Below are positions 9,691 through 20,590 of a DNA stretch of 64,000 nt, in pieces. Source of the stretch: Pochonia chlamydosporia 170 (Eukaryota > Ascomycota > Sordariomycetes > Hypocreales > Clavicipitaceae). Numbering within the stretch: position 1 is the stretch's first letter; every line of letters begins with the position of its first letter. The notes beneath the pieces are model-generated. The model made no database searches and was not told the origin of the DNA. It saw nothing but the letters and a program-made list of their open reading frames with translations. Location: the NCBI RefSeq assembly GCF_001653235.2, contig NW_019154053.1, positions 1 through 64,000 of the forward strand, given 5' to 3'. A program made the translations under genes and the position numbers.

Positions 9691-11322
9691 GGGCGGCTTT
9701 GCAACCATGGTCCGTGCACGGCCGCTTTTTTGCTTGGGAGGTACAGTACTTCGCAAACGACGCGTCTGCTAAGAACTGACCGCGTCTTGCCTACCTACTG
9801 TTTTTGGTGTGTTTTTTGGAGGCATCTTGTAATTACATCCGTGCCGTGCTTGTACGATGCCTCAACCGAAATCTTCCAGTACCCATGTGGCATTCCTTCT
9901 GAATTCTAGCCAACCTGAGGACCTCGATGACGCCGTAACACTTGAGCAAAACTCCGACTGTGCCAAGGCTGCGGGCGGCATTCAAACGGCGGTATTTTTA
10001 GTGGAGAGAGAGCCAACTCGCGATGTTAATGGCGGCGACTGTTCACAAGGTTGGGAATTTGGAGCTAGTAGTACACAAATAGTTGGCTTATGAACCAGAA
10101 TGCGAGCTAGATAGTGAATCCGACGATGACGATGATCTATACCTGCCGCACTTCTCGCCGTTTGAGCCTCAGTGGCAACCTAAGACGGTTTTTAAGGGAC
10201 ACAAAGGTCCCACAGGTGATCCTGTGCCGCCATCGCAGCCGCTGCTGGCCGCCCAATTTTCCCTAGCTCAGAATCAAATAGCCTGGTCTCCAGATATCGG
10301 TAACCTAAAGGTGTTGCGACTGGTGATAGAAAAAGCTCATACGAGTACAGACAAATCCAACTCTACCTGAACGGAACAGGTTGCAGGGGCAGAGCAGCCA
10401 ATCATGGGACGATATTAGGAAAGTGGGGATCGCATATTCCTACAGAATGCTTCATCCCTAATTCTGGATCAGCATTGGCCAGGTTTTGTGGTCAGCCAAA
10501 AGAATCGGATTTTACCCCTGTCGCGGTAATTCCAATCTACCCCCGAAAGTGGCGCATGAAATCCACCTCTACGTAGATTGGGATAAAGTCTTACCATTGT
10601 AGGGAGGTAGGTGGGTAGAAAATGTCATCAGCCTTCAAGCGTGCAGGCCACAATTGAGGTAGAAAGCACTACCTAATCGATTTGCGAGCTGCTTTGCTTG
10701 CACAACACAAATAGAAAACGCTACTTCATGCCCGCAAGATCTTAAAAAGTTCCAAAAAAAAAAAAAAATTCGCGACCCAGAACCGTAGAAAGGGCTACCA
10801 CAGGTAATCCACGGCCGCTTGTACCCCGCCACTGTACAAAATAGTCACTTAAGCCAGTGGAAAACGCTACCTGTTCTGAAGAGGAAGCGGCTTTGCGTAG
10901 GTGGGGGTGGAAATCATTTTGACCGCGAGAGTGCATGCCTCCTGTTGTTGACCGCGAGCTAAAAACGGCCTAGTGCGCATGCCCGCAAAATCCAAAACGG
11001 CAACTTACGCCAACCCGACACCTGCCTCCCGACTAAGCACCATCGCCGCCCATAGAATAGGTTAACGCCCATTTTCTCAGGAGGTTTCTGCGGACGCAGC
11101 CAATGGAGGGCTGGCAGAGTGTCCTCAAAGAAGCCAGCCAATCAAGTACGCCCAGTGATGAACTCCATCCCTGTCAAAGTACCATCGGAAGAGCAAGAAC
11201 TATTAATCCGGAATATTACCTAGCCAACAGCTTATTCACGTGACTGACCAACATTTGGGTGATCTAACTAGGGGCGTTTGCATTTTACATCACATTATTA
11301 CACTCTTCAGTTACAACAAAAA
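9691..11322. other. Intergenic region with two short unassigned frames
   Basis: Two overlapping plus-strand frames lie at 9857-10093 and 10083-10370; the latter has an acidic SESDDDDD start. They have no recognisable domain and are in different frames, so they may be exons of a small gene or chance frames. The rest includes an A-tract near 10754-10768 and the short hairpin repeats described separately. Confidence 0.4.
10658..10871. repeat. Four short imperfect hairpin repeats
   Basis: Imperfect palindromes of the type GGTAGAAAGCACTACC occur at 10658-10673, 10711-10725, 10784-10799 and 10856-10871, spaced about 50-75 bases. Each pairs a (G)TAG/GTGG arm with a CTAC arm around an A-rich loop. 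The motif TGCCCGCAAGATC near 10730 recurs as TGCCCGCAAAATC near 10980. Function unknown. Confidence 0.5.
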
Positions 11323-12621
11323 ATGTCGGCAGCCAACTCACAACAGGTATCGACAACGACAAGTTCAGATTCAGACGGCCCAACGCTCAACTTGAAAACA
11401 CCCCGCACGCCTTTCAGGTCCATACGAGAATCACACCAAACGTTCTTCCTCCATCCTGGCTACCCTGAAAAGCATAACATTCTTCTCATTCTTCCGGCTC
11501 TCGACTCAGGTGGAATTCACCATGAAACAGCACGCATCGCATGTGCCATTCTTGCTAATTCCAGATGGGACGGCTTTCTATCGCTAACAAAAGACGGCCC
11601 AAAGCTCGAGGAGCCCCGCGATGCTGTTCTTCCGTCGCGCCGATATTACTTTCGTATAGAAGGAGGTAGGTCGTCATTTCCGTTCTTGGTTCGCGTGCTA
11701 CCTCGTGACTACTCTTTCTAACGGAATGCATGGGGCAATGTAGATGACCGATATCCCGTTGTACCATCTTTTGACAACTTTCCATGCCCCCTCGAGCTCC
11801 CTGATTCATGGTGTGAGGACCTCGCTCCGATTGAACAGAGCAGTGTGGACGATGTGGGCAAACGGGACCAGATTTGTCGAGTAACTGGCTCTTCACTGCC
11901 AAACGAAAACGCGCACATTATTCCCCAGGCCCAGAGTGAATGGTGGCAACGAAATAGTATGTTTGCGTACACCGTAAATGCGGATCAAGGTTTCGACACG
12001 AAGTGTGCCGACAATACAATCCTTGTCCGACGCGACACACATAAGATGTGGGATGATCATCGATTCGCTATCGTGCCTAAGGCAGGGAAATGGGTTGCTC
12101 ATGTCCTTTGGAACAGCCCAACGGTGGAATTAGAAGAATATTACCACAACCTCGAGCTTCAACCACTTCGCGGTGTATCGAGATACTTCCTCCTCTGCCG
12201 ATTTGCTCTTGCTATCCTGTCTAAGAGCGCTTTTCTTAGTCAAGGTGTCCCGCGTCGATTAATAACCATAGTAGAGTCAGGGTCTACCCGCGTCCGTTCC
12301 ATGTCGGCAGACGAGTACCGTGGCATGTTCAATACAAGTCGCGCGAACAGCCGAAGCCAAAGCCCGAAGAAGCGACAACGATCGACACAGAATGAGAAAG
12401 AAGGGGATGAACATATCGAGCATCCATACACAGAGACACTCTTCGAGATGGGAAGCGACCTAGACGAACCTGAGCGGGGTAGACCTCGAAAAAGGAGGTG
12501 CTCATGGGATGACGATTCAGTTAGAATCGGGATGAGCGAGACTTCCAAACGGTGGCAATCATCCAGTAACCACGACTATTTGGAGACGCCACCACGATCT
12601 ACAAGCCCAATAAGAACTTGA
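11323..12621 (+). CDS. HNH_2-type endonuclease domain protein
   Basis: Two exons, 11323-11665 and 11744-12621, joined over a 78-base GT-AG intron (phase 1, branch CTAAC at 11718-11722), give 406 aa. The start chosen is the ATG at 11323 (MSAANSQQ); no ATG precedes it in frame. Residues about 185-260 carry the HNH_2 (PF13391) pattern common in fungi: CRVTGSSLPNENAHIIP, a spacer, NTILVRRDTHKMWDDHRFAIVP, then GKWVAHVL. The histidines of AHIIP and THKMWDD are the expected metal and catalytic residues. The C terminus is polar and disordered with basic patches (KKRQR, RKRR) that could be nuclear localisation signals. The N-terminal part (HPGYPEKHNILLILPALDSGG) is the conserved lead-in of this family. 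The substrate is unknown; in fungi such proteins are usually uncharacterised. Confidence 0.88.
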
Positions 12622-12710
12622 GAGCATATATTCTTTGCCCCCCAGCCAAGTGTGAGCGTCGGGTACGCTCCAGGCGCTTCAACCCTACTACTCTATCAGT
12701 GTTGGCGGAA

Positions 12711-12786
12711 ACGGGGCCCGTTTCCATGCAAACTGGTCAGATCGCGTCCAGCGTGTAACGGAAACGCGCCCCGTTTCTAATGCCAA
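12711..12786. repeat. Pair of GC-rich near-palindromes
   Basis: GGAAACGGGGCCCGTTTCC (12711-12729) and GGAAACGCGCCCCGTTTC (about 12768-12785) lie 57 bases apart. Related motifs recur at about 33473-33488 and 33533-33549. Confidence 0.5.
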
Positions 12787-12901
12787 AACGAGACCAGACC
12801 AGACGGACTACTACCAGTACTTTACATCATAATACAGACTTGCTTGGGAGTAGATAAAGCTGGCAAGGCTCCAGCATGTTAAACAGAGCGAAAGCAGCAT
12901 A

Positions 12902-13135
12902 ATGTTTTCTGTAATCACCTGGGCCAGCCAAGCAGACACCTCGTTCACGACTTACAAGCCAAACGTTCATGAGCTGCGCTATCTCCAGTCACTCGGCCTG
13001 TTCTTCAACGAGCCGGAGCCTGCAATTATATGCACTCGTTGTGGCTTTGCACTGAAAGCAGACTCTGATCGAGTTTCGCGACATCTCGGCGAGAGGCACA
13101 GCCTACGAACACAGACATATCCAACTCTACTATAG
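12902..13135 (+). pseudogene. OrsD-like (PF12013) zinc-finger fragment
   Basis: This 77-codon frame carries AIICTRCGFALKADSDRVSRHLGERH, the C-x2-C...H-x4-H finger that opens OrsD-like proteins (Pfam PF12013, formerly DUF3505). Full-length family members continue for several hundred residues, whereas here the frame stops at 13133-13135 and no continuation is visible, so this is a truncated remnant. A second, longer relative lies at 56049-57704. Confidence 0.6.
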
Positions 13136-13401
13136 TTGCACTTGCAATTTGGTGGAATTGACCATGTTCAAGGGTGCTAGAGTTGGGTTTCGCACACCCA
13201 TGTAGAGTTGAAATTTGTCCTCTGGTCCTACTACTGTGCAAAGGGTACAATGTAATGTAGTAAACTACACACTTTTCGTCCGTGCGCTGCCTAATCCCTA
13301 GATTTATTTTTACTCCAATTCCCACGCCTGTGGCCCGGTACGTCAAGCGACGGCCCCTGTCGCGTATTTTTATAAATTGCAGTGAGAAAGCCAAAAGCCT
13401 C

Positions 13402-14357
13402 TCAAGTGACATGTTCACCCGATCCTTCTGAGCATATGAAGTCCCTGAGGCTTTTCCCATATCGATCCAGTAATCTGTCACCAAAGCTCCCCGCCCCCTC
13501 GTTATCCCTACTGTGGTGGTCGCTCATCCGATCAAGAATGTCAATAGAGATGAAGGAAGAAGCGATAGCCCAGGCCTGTAATTTCTGGTCACTCCAACCA
13601 TCAAATTCTCGTTCACTGTGTATCCGAGCGAGAAGGTCAAAAGAAGGAATCCGGTCGAAGAACGAGTCCTCACACCAAGCCACATCCGACGTACGACAAG
13701 TTTGGCATCCGCCTAGTGGTGTTAAACGGCAGGCAACTTTCATTTGCCCTGCATATGAAGCAAATAGCATCGGTGACGAGAATCGATACCGAGGTGTTCC
13801 TGCTGTTCGAGGTATCGTAACGAGTACCATCTTCTGACCGGCTTTCTTTTCTAGTCTTGACCAGTAATATGACATCAGGCGATTCCAATCGCGAAAGGAA
13901 GGCACTTTCATGTCTCGCATCAAGAAGGGTTCCACGTACTCTTCCAACCATCGACGTACAATTTTGACTTTCTTTCCCGTGGATAGGTCCTTCAATAAAC
14001 CACAAGGCAACACTGGGAATCCGGGCGATATATCAACATCATAAGCCAGACGCCCGCCGAGTGTTCCGTCCCGACACTGGCGCAAAAGCCCAAATGAGGG
14101 TATTTCGGTCATCCTCACTTTGGGTGGCGCGCTTTTATGTTACTGCTTCTTCGTATTAGTAGCGTCTTCCAGAGTTCGTCTCTCGCTTTTGCCGAATGAA
14201 GATACTGTCCTGATGATTTGCGCTTTTGCTTGACAAGTTGAGTAGTTGGCAACTCCAAAACGATGCAGTCGAACAGGCACCGATCGTGCATAGCACCGAT
14301 GTTTACCCGCTGAAGGCTGGGACCAGCGCCAGTATTGACGATGAAAAGTACTGTCAA
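13402..14357 (-). pseudogene. Unrecognised fungal protein, probably frameshifted
   Basis: Two overlapping minus-strand frames, 14357-14115 (80 codons) and 14118-13402 (238 codons), seem to form one protein. The first ends ...SSNIKARHPK just as the second begins VRMTEIPSFGLLRQCRDGTL, and the stop of one overlaps the first codon of the other by two bases. That fits loss of one base in an AAG-GTGAGG context, although GTGAGG could also be a splice donor. Visible features are a Trp-rich middle (RLMSYYWSRLE), MVLVTIPRTAGTPRYRF and a C-x2-C pair followed by a further Cys (CQTCRTSDVAWC). The family and function are not recognised. The start near 14357 and the relation to anything upstream are uncertain. 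Confidence 0.45.
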
Positions 14358-15235
14358 AAATGACTAGGCCTGTCGTGGTATTGTCTAAGAGCTCTCTCTG
14401 GTAAGAGTGTCATTACTCCAATTACATTAGACGTGGTTTGACTTGAGGCCCGCTAGATGTGTCTTTCTGACCTCCAACAGCCAGGCACTTTGCCAATAAT
14501 TCATTGCAGTGGATTTGGAGCATAAGAGTCCATATGGCCATAGCAAATTGGCGCTTCGATTAGAGCTGGTTCTGGCGGATTTGCTCAAGAATGAAGGCTG
14601 AATGAAACTTGTATTCAGCTATTAATTCCGGCTCAGTGCGGCTAAACTGCCTGTGCAAACTACATTAGAGAAATAATATGCTCTTTATTCAGCCGTTAGT
14701 TACTCACTTCCTGCAAAGTAGAGAAAATGCTATGTAATTGAAACCTGGCACAGGCAATACGCCGTAGGTGGATGAATGTACAATGCAGGTGTGACACTGG
14801 ACGTCGACTAGGCTGTTTAAGACGGAAATCGCGGAGAGAAACGGATGCCGTCAAGGAGGTGCAAAAAGCCAGCTTTAGCTATTTATTTAAATACATCTCA
14901 AGCTGTAAGTTAAGTAGCATTGTAGGTGCCAAAATTGGTGCATGGTCGATCCGACATTGTTCTTGAGATGTCATTTTGATGTCGGTTTTGGCGTATTTCT
15001 GGTCCGACAATATTGGTAGGCGCTGAACAACTTTAATGGCACATTCTTATGGCAAATGCGCAAGTGTGCCTCCACTTCATTCGCTACACATGCAAAGCAG
15101 CATCGCGATCAAACCACCACGCAGAAGTGGTGTAGATGCAGAACGGCTCCATGACGAACACAAAGAACCTCCTCGGCGAATTTGTTTCATTCAAAGGGTG
15201 GTGGTTCCCAACTATCCAGTTAAGCTTTGTGTAGC
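14358..15235. other. Intergenic region, nothing recognised
   Basis: There are short frames only, without motifs; no RNA gene or repeat was identified by eye. Confidence 0.4.
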
Positions 15236-15438
15236 GGGCTGAGCCCGAGCGTGGCTCACTCGCCTTCCACCCCGGCCACTGCCGGGGCGGTACCCACCGC
15301 AACCGAGATTATCAATACTCCTTCCTTCAGCCCTCAAGCTCTCCTCTTTCTTGTTTTGCTTTCTCTTTCTTCTCTAGCTTTTAGATACTCGTGTGGTCGC
15401 TTAGCCAGTTGTCAATACGCTTGCTTGGACTGTTACAC
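15236..15438 (+). repeat. Dispersed repeat, copy 1 (GGGCTGAGCCCGA family)
   Basis: Resembles 32733-32957. Both start GGGCTGAGCCCGA, have GTGGCTCA soon after, a pyrimidine-rich middle rich in CTCT/CTTT, and end TAGCCAGTTGTCAATA, then GCTTGGAC and GTTACA. Divergent and with gaps; probably the terminal part of an old mobile element. Confidence 0.65.
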
Positions 15439-15745
15439 TTAGCCACCTACCAAGCTGAACAGGGCATCGCGTCTCAGCAGTCACTTGGGTTTGATTAGTT
15501 CATGAACCCTGGTTCGTTGTGGCGCAATCGCTTACGACAAAATCTGGCCAATGCTGATCCAGCATTTGGTATGAAGTATTCTGAATGAAAACATTATCCC
15601 CACATGGCTAATATTGCCCCGTGATTGGCTGCTTGGCCCATGCAACATGTTCTATTCTGCTAGAGTTGGATTTGTCTGCGCTCGTAGGCTCCAAGCTAGC
15701 CCGCTGTGGAGCATGATAAAACACGAGAAACCGAAGCGAACAATA

Positions 15746-16326
15746 GTGATGTGGCCTTGTACAGTACGTGTACGTACAGTACTGTATTTTAGCCCTAGTA
15801 CCGTACGTACAATGGGGTTGTACAGTACAGTACATACATACAAATTTCCCCTTCCTTTTTGGGCAATAGTGAGCCCTGCCCTTGCACCATTTTTGAGCCT
15901 CAAACCTCAGATTCCACCTCAGTGTCAACACCCAATATATCACCCGTCGACTGTAATACACCTCCCACTCAAAATCCTCATTGGTTGAGGCCATCGCGCC
16001 GTCCATCCAGACCTTCTTGCCCTGCGCATTCACAAATAACTCGAGATATGAATCTTCGAGTTCTAGCCAGTCCTTCTCCTCAAGATCCGCCCAGCGCTTT
16101 TTTAGGGTTAGCTTTGGTGGGCGCCATCTTTTTAGCGATACCTTCAATTGGTACAAAATCAGGAGTGCGTTGAGCCAACAGAGCTTTTGTACAGCTCCGT
16201 ATTTGTACGATGTGACCCACAAATTCCCCTATTTGGAATATCGTACGTACGCAGTACGCGTACGTACTTTTTCTTCTTGTACGTACGTACGTACAACAGT
16301 GTTGTACGAAAAGTACAACATCACTA
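15746..16326. other. Possible non-autonomous element flanked by TACGTAC arrays
   Basis: About 480 bases lie between two clusters of self-complementary GTACGTAC/TTGTACAGTAC motifs (15758-15840 and 16187-16315). TAGTGATGT near 15746 recurs in inverted orientation near 16318-16326 (ACATCACTA). Arrays of short palindromes just inside both ends are typical of hAT-type subterminal repeats, compare the element at 59859, but no clean terminal repeat or target duplication was found. A 204-codon minus-strand frame (15608-16222) overlaps it; it has no recognisable domain. Confidence 0.4.
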
Positions 16327-16462
16327 GCGAACAAAGGATATTGCAAAAGCAGAAATTAGATAACAAGGACGTATGGGCTTAATGAGATAAAGCCTGGTTT
16401 CAGAATGTACACATGTCATAGGTTTATAGTTGCCATTTTGGAGTTCTCCACCGGGCGTTAAT

Positions 16463-16492
16463 AAAAGTAAGAAAGTAAGTAAGTAAGTAATA
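16463..16492. repeat. AGTA/GTAA microsatellite
   Basis: An interrupted tetranucleotide run (AAAGTAAGAAAGTAAGTAAG and on) just downstream of the patatin-NLR gene. Confidence 0.8.
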
Positions 16493-16520
16493 ATTAACCC
16501 CTGTTGCGTTTCAAGCGTAC

Positions 16521-19500
16521 TCATGCTATTAACGACTCGAGATAAGAGTAGAGAAGCCCTAGCTTGTTGACTGTATTGAGAGTGGACGTATGATGTGGAC
16601 CGAGAGCCTTCTCGTAGCCTGCTAGTGCTCGCTGGTACATCTCTTCTGCCTCTTTCAGCTTCCCTTCCTTGTTTTATATACAAATCCCCAACACCGTTGA
16701 CTGTATCAATGGTGGAGGTATGATCTGGACCGAGAGCCTGTTCGTAGCCTGCTAGTGCTCGCTGGTACATTTCTTCTGCCTCTTGCAGCTTCCCTTGATC
16801 AGAGCAGAGAGCCCCAAGGTTGTCGACTGTAAGGAGAGTGGACGTATGATCTGGACCGAGAGCCTTCTCGTAGCCTGCTAGTGCTCGCTGATACATCTCT
16901 TCTGCCTCTTGCAGCTTCCCCTGACCAGAGTAAAGAGCCCCAAGGTTATTAACCGCTTTAAGAGTGAACATATGATCGGGACCGAGAGCCTTTTCGTAGC
17001 CTGCCAGTGCTCGTTGGAACAGCTCTTCTGCTTTTCGCATTTCTCCTTGATTCCTACAAAGAATCCCAAGATTGTTGACTGTATCAAGAGTGGACGGATG
17101 ATCTAGACCGAGGGCCCTCTCGCGTCCTGCTAGTGCTCGCTGGAACATCTGTTCTGCTTCTTGCAGCTTCCCCTGATCAGAGTAGAGAATCGCAAAGTTA
17201 TTGACTGTATCAAGAGTGGACGGATGATCTGGACCGGGAGCTTGCTCGTGGCCTGTGAGTGCTCGCTGGTACATTTGTTCTGCCTCTTGCAGCTTCCCCT
17301 GGCCAAAATAGAGAGCCCCAAGATTGTTAACTGCAATAAGAGTGGACGGATGATGTGAACCCAGAGCCGCCTCGTAGCCTGCCAGTGCTCGCTGGTACAT
17401 CTCTTCTGCATCTTGCAGCTTCCCCTGATCCCTGTAGACGTTCCCCAAAAGCAGAAATGCTTCCCATACTGCAATATTATCTCCCCACCAAACCCTATGC
17501 CGTACGTAATTCGCGTGTGGAATAAGCCGCTGCTGAAGCTGGGCGTAATTTCTGGCACTTGGGCTGGGGACAGAGTACCCTACGGATATTAGCGCCAGTT
17601 CATCGAACTTCCTAAAATCCACATCTTTGTCTATACTGGCAAGGTAAATGCACCAGTCTTGTACCACTGGATGCAAGGCGTAGCTTTCATCTTGCCCCTT
17701 TGTCTCGAGGAGAGAAAACCCAATGAGCGTCTTAACACTTGCTTTGAACGCCAGTCCGCTTGATATAGTCCTTTGCAGCCAGATTGGGACATTCGGGCTG
17801 TAGCGGCTGCCATTTATCAATTCATACCAGATATCTCGATTATCAAAACGAGCAAATAAAAGTAGTAGCTTTGCTGCATCTGCGTCCCGTTTTTGTATCT
17901 CACAATATGAGATCATCCACGTTTGTAACATATTTCCCTGTGGGTACTGGCGCTCAGGATTTGATTCCAGCTGTAACTCGGACCAGGATTCTTGGTAATA
18001 CTTCCAGTACTCAGTGATGCTGGCTCCAGTTTTACGCATGAAGGCGCCAGCGATGGCGATTGCCAATGGAAGTCCGTCTAGTCGATTAGCAAGAGCAAGG
18101 GTATCTACCTACATTAGTACCATCAGAAAGATCTGCGTAATAGACGTTTATGTACCTGGATCATTTTCAGGACGGCTAATAGTATTCTTTGTTGATAAAT
18201 GGCTGCATTGCAAGAGTAGTTTGATTGCATCATCGGAGTCCAGTTTAATGACCGGGAAGGATTCCCCTAGTTCAGTCAACTTTGGGAGCCTGGAGGTAAT
18301 GAGAATGGAGCCATGATCGGCCGCAGGGAAGAATTCTGCAATATCGTATGCATTACCAGCAGCGCTACTGGTAGGGGAGTATTGGTCGATGTTGTCAAAA
18401 ATGATGAGCCAGCATGAGTTTCCTTCCAATGCGAGCCAGCGTAGGACATACCTTGCTCGTTGCTCCACCTCCTCGTCATTGACCGCTTTCGTATGCGGTG
18501 ACTGTCCTGGTAATCGGGGAAAGACAGAGCTCAAAGATTGCAAGATTGTGCCTCGATCCTTGCCACTCAGCCAGAAGATGGCTGTAAAATCGTCTTTGTG
18601 GTCTCGTGCGAAGCGAATCGCTAGCTGGGTCTTTCCTATCCCCCCAAGCCCATGAAGAATCGCAACTTTTCGCAACTGGGAATTCGTCGGCTGTAAATAC
18701 TGCCATAGCTCGTCTAGTTCGGCTCGCCGTCCCACGAAATTTTCAATCACTGGCACAGCGGTAAGATGTAACGGTACGTGAAAGAGGTGAACTAGATACA
18801 AAAGACTGGTTAGCGATGAATTTGGAGTCATAGCAATAGCATGATCAGGTCACGGTCTTCGTACCTGACTGCCGTCGAATGGTGCGGACGATATATTCCT
18901 GTACAAGTCAGCAAGGAACAGGCTGGCTTGCATTAATGCACATACATGTATAACAGCGGCAAAGTAAGTCTCAGTCTTGTCTGCAAACATCAGCTAAAAG
19001 TCCATATTCGCTACGCAAAGTCCTCGAGATACACACTCTCTTTGAGTCTCATATTCAGAATGCAGTCCCTTACTCGGAACTTCTGTGTTATATGCGTGAG
19101 GTAGCCCTCCGTCGCTGCTTGTATCGGCCCCTTCTTCTTGTACTCCTCAAGCCCAATTTCCTGCAGCCCCTGCTCGACATTAAACCTGAAGTACCGCTTC
19201 TCATCGAAATGCCGGGCCCATCTTGCTATGAATCTTTTCTCCATGTTTTCCGTCTCAGTGGCAATCTGCACCAATGTCTGCCCGAGGAACTTAATCATAC
19301 TATCTTCGAATGGTTTCTTGCCTGGGTTCCCTGTTCCAATCGAGATAAAGCACTTGACCAGCGGCTTCAGGTCTCCCGTCTCAGAGCACCATATGTTCGA
19401 CGCCTCACCCTCTACCTCGTCCACAGGATTGTTTGCGCCTAGTCCGCCGTCGGCAAACGAGCGGTCACCGATCTAACGGGTTCAAAGAAAGTTGTGGCGG

Positions 19501-20173
19501 CAGATGTTGCGAGGGCGGCTTCGCATATCGTGGCGCGGATACTTGGCTCGTGAGGGAGGCTGTAGCTTCGGAGGCGGACGATGCCCTTTGTGTGACGGTC
19601 GGCGGTGCAAACGAAGCTGGCTATGTTAGAAATATCAAATTAATTAGTCATGTGCTTACGTTCTGCATCCGCGTTCAGCGCCGTTATTAAACAGGTCCTG
19701 CTGAGATGCCCCGCTGTCCTCCACTACCTTCCGGATTGCGTTCTCCAGCTTCGTCGAGTCGAACCGCGCCTTGATATCGCCCTTAAGGTTGACAGGGAAC
19801 GAGCTCAGCTTCTTGCCAAACACTGCTGCGGCAAGTTCGCTGTACGCGTCAATGCACTTGTCGACATCCATCTCGAGCCGGCCGAGCATGATCGCGATGA
19901 GGCTTGCTGATAGTTAGCGCGTCGGACCAACGATGACAAGTTCACTCACCCTCCAGTGCTTGTGCCTCCGATAAGGTCAAACACTTCGCACGGCTTCACT
20001 GGAGGGAGTTTGATCTGCTTCCGGGCATGGTTTAGTCGATCCATGATGCTCTTGAGGATGTAGAGTGACGAGAGGCCCCGCACGCCGCCGCCATCCAGGG
20101 ACAGTAGGCATAAGCCAGTAGTGTCAACTGGGTTCGGCTCGCCGCCGTGATTTAGTGTAGCTTCTTGCTCCAT
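16521..20173 (-). pseudogene. Patatin-NB-ARC-TPR NOD-like receptor with frameshifts
   Basis: Reading minus from ATG 20173: a patatin-like phospholipase domain with LSLDGGGVRGLSSLYIL (oxyanion G-G-G-x-R-G), the nucleophile motif GGTSTGG and, at about 19445, DGGLGANNP with the catalytic Asp; then NB-ARC (18780-18000) with FVGRRAELD, P-loop GLGGIGKTQ, Walker B CWLIIFDNID, GSILITSRL and GLPLAIAIA; then about seven 42-aa TPRs (LQEAEEMYQRALAGYEKALGPDHTSTL) at 16530-17450. Introns are visible at about 19890-19945, 19622-19655, 18797-18868 (branch CTAAC) and 18110-18160. Two breaks are seen. FFEPV and the following IGDRSFADGG are out of frame near 19471. A four-base duplication near 16665 shifts the last TPR, so the family-type stop at 16521-16523 is missed and the frame runs on to 16324. 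The protein would be a membrane-lipid-acting immune receptor if intact. A missed splice at the first break cannot be excluded. Confidence 0.85.
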
Positions 20174-20590
20174 GGTGGCCGCAGCATTCGCCGTTTTGCC
20201 TGTTTTACCTTATTCGCAAGATATAATATGTCTAGTATTGTAGTGGGAGGTCAACAGTGTGCACTGGTAATTTCAGGTTGTAATGAAGAGCACAGCCCTT
20301 GGGTTTGATCACGCAATGTGGAGAATGATGGATGTAACCTGCAATGAAGGAGGTCATGCCAGCCATTCAAACCGTGTCACTTGCCGCCGAGAATTGTAGG
20401 AACTAAGAGGACCCTCTTCACGGTCCGGCCCTAGTGGCCAATAGCGTCGCCCCAATCCTGCTGCCTAAAGAAGCCCGGCGCCGTTGTCATGGGTGGTTGT
20501 GGTTCTTCTCGTTGTAGATTGTAATGGTCCAAGCGACTATACTTGGCTAGGCGACTATGAACAAGCATTCCATAAGGAGTAAAGCTTTAC

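Noticed and set aside
15608..16222. 204-codon minus-strand frame
   Set aside because: Runs through palindromic TACGTAC DNA, lacks any domain and has Tyr/Thr-Val repeats produced by the simple sequence.
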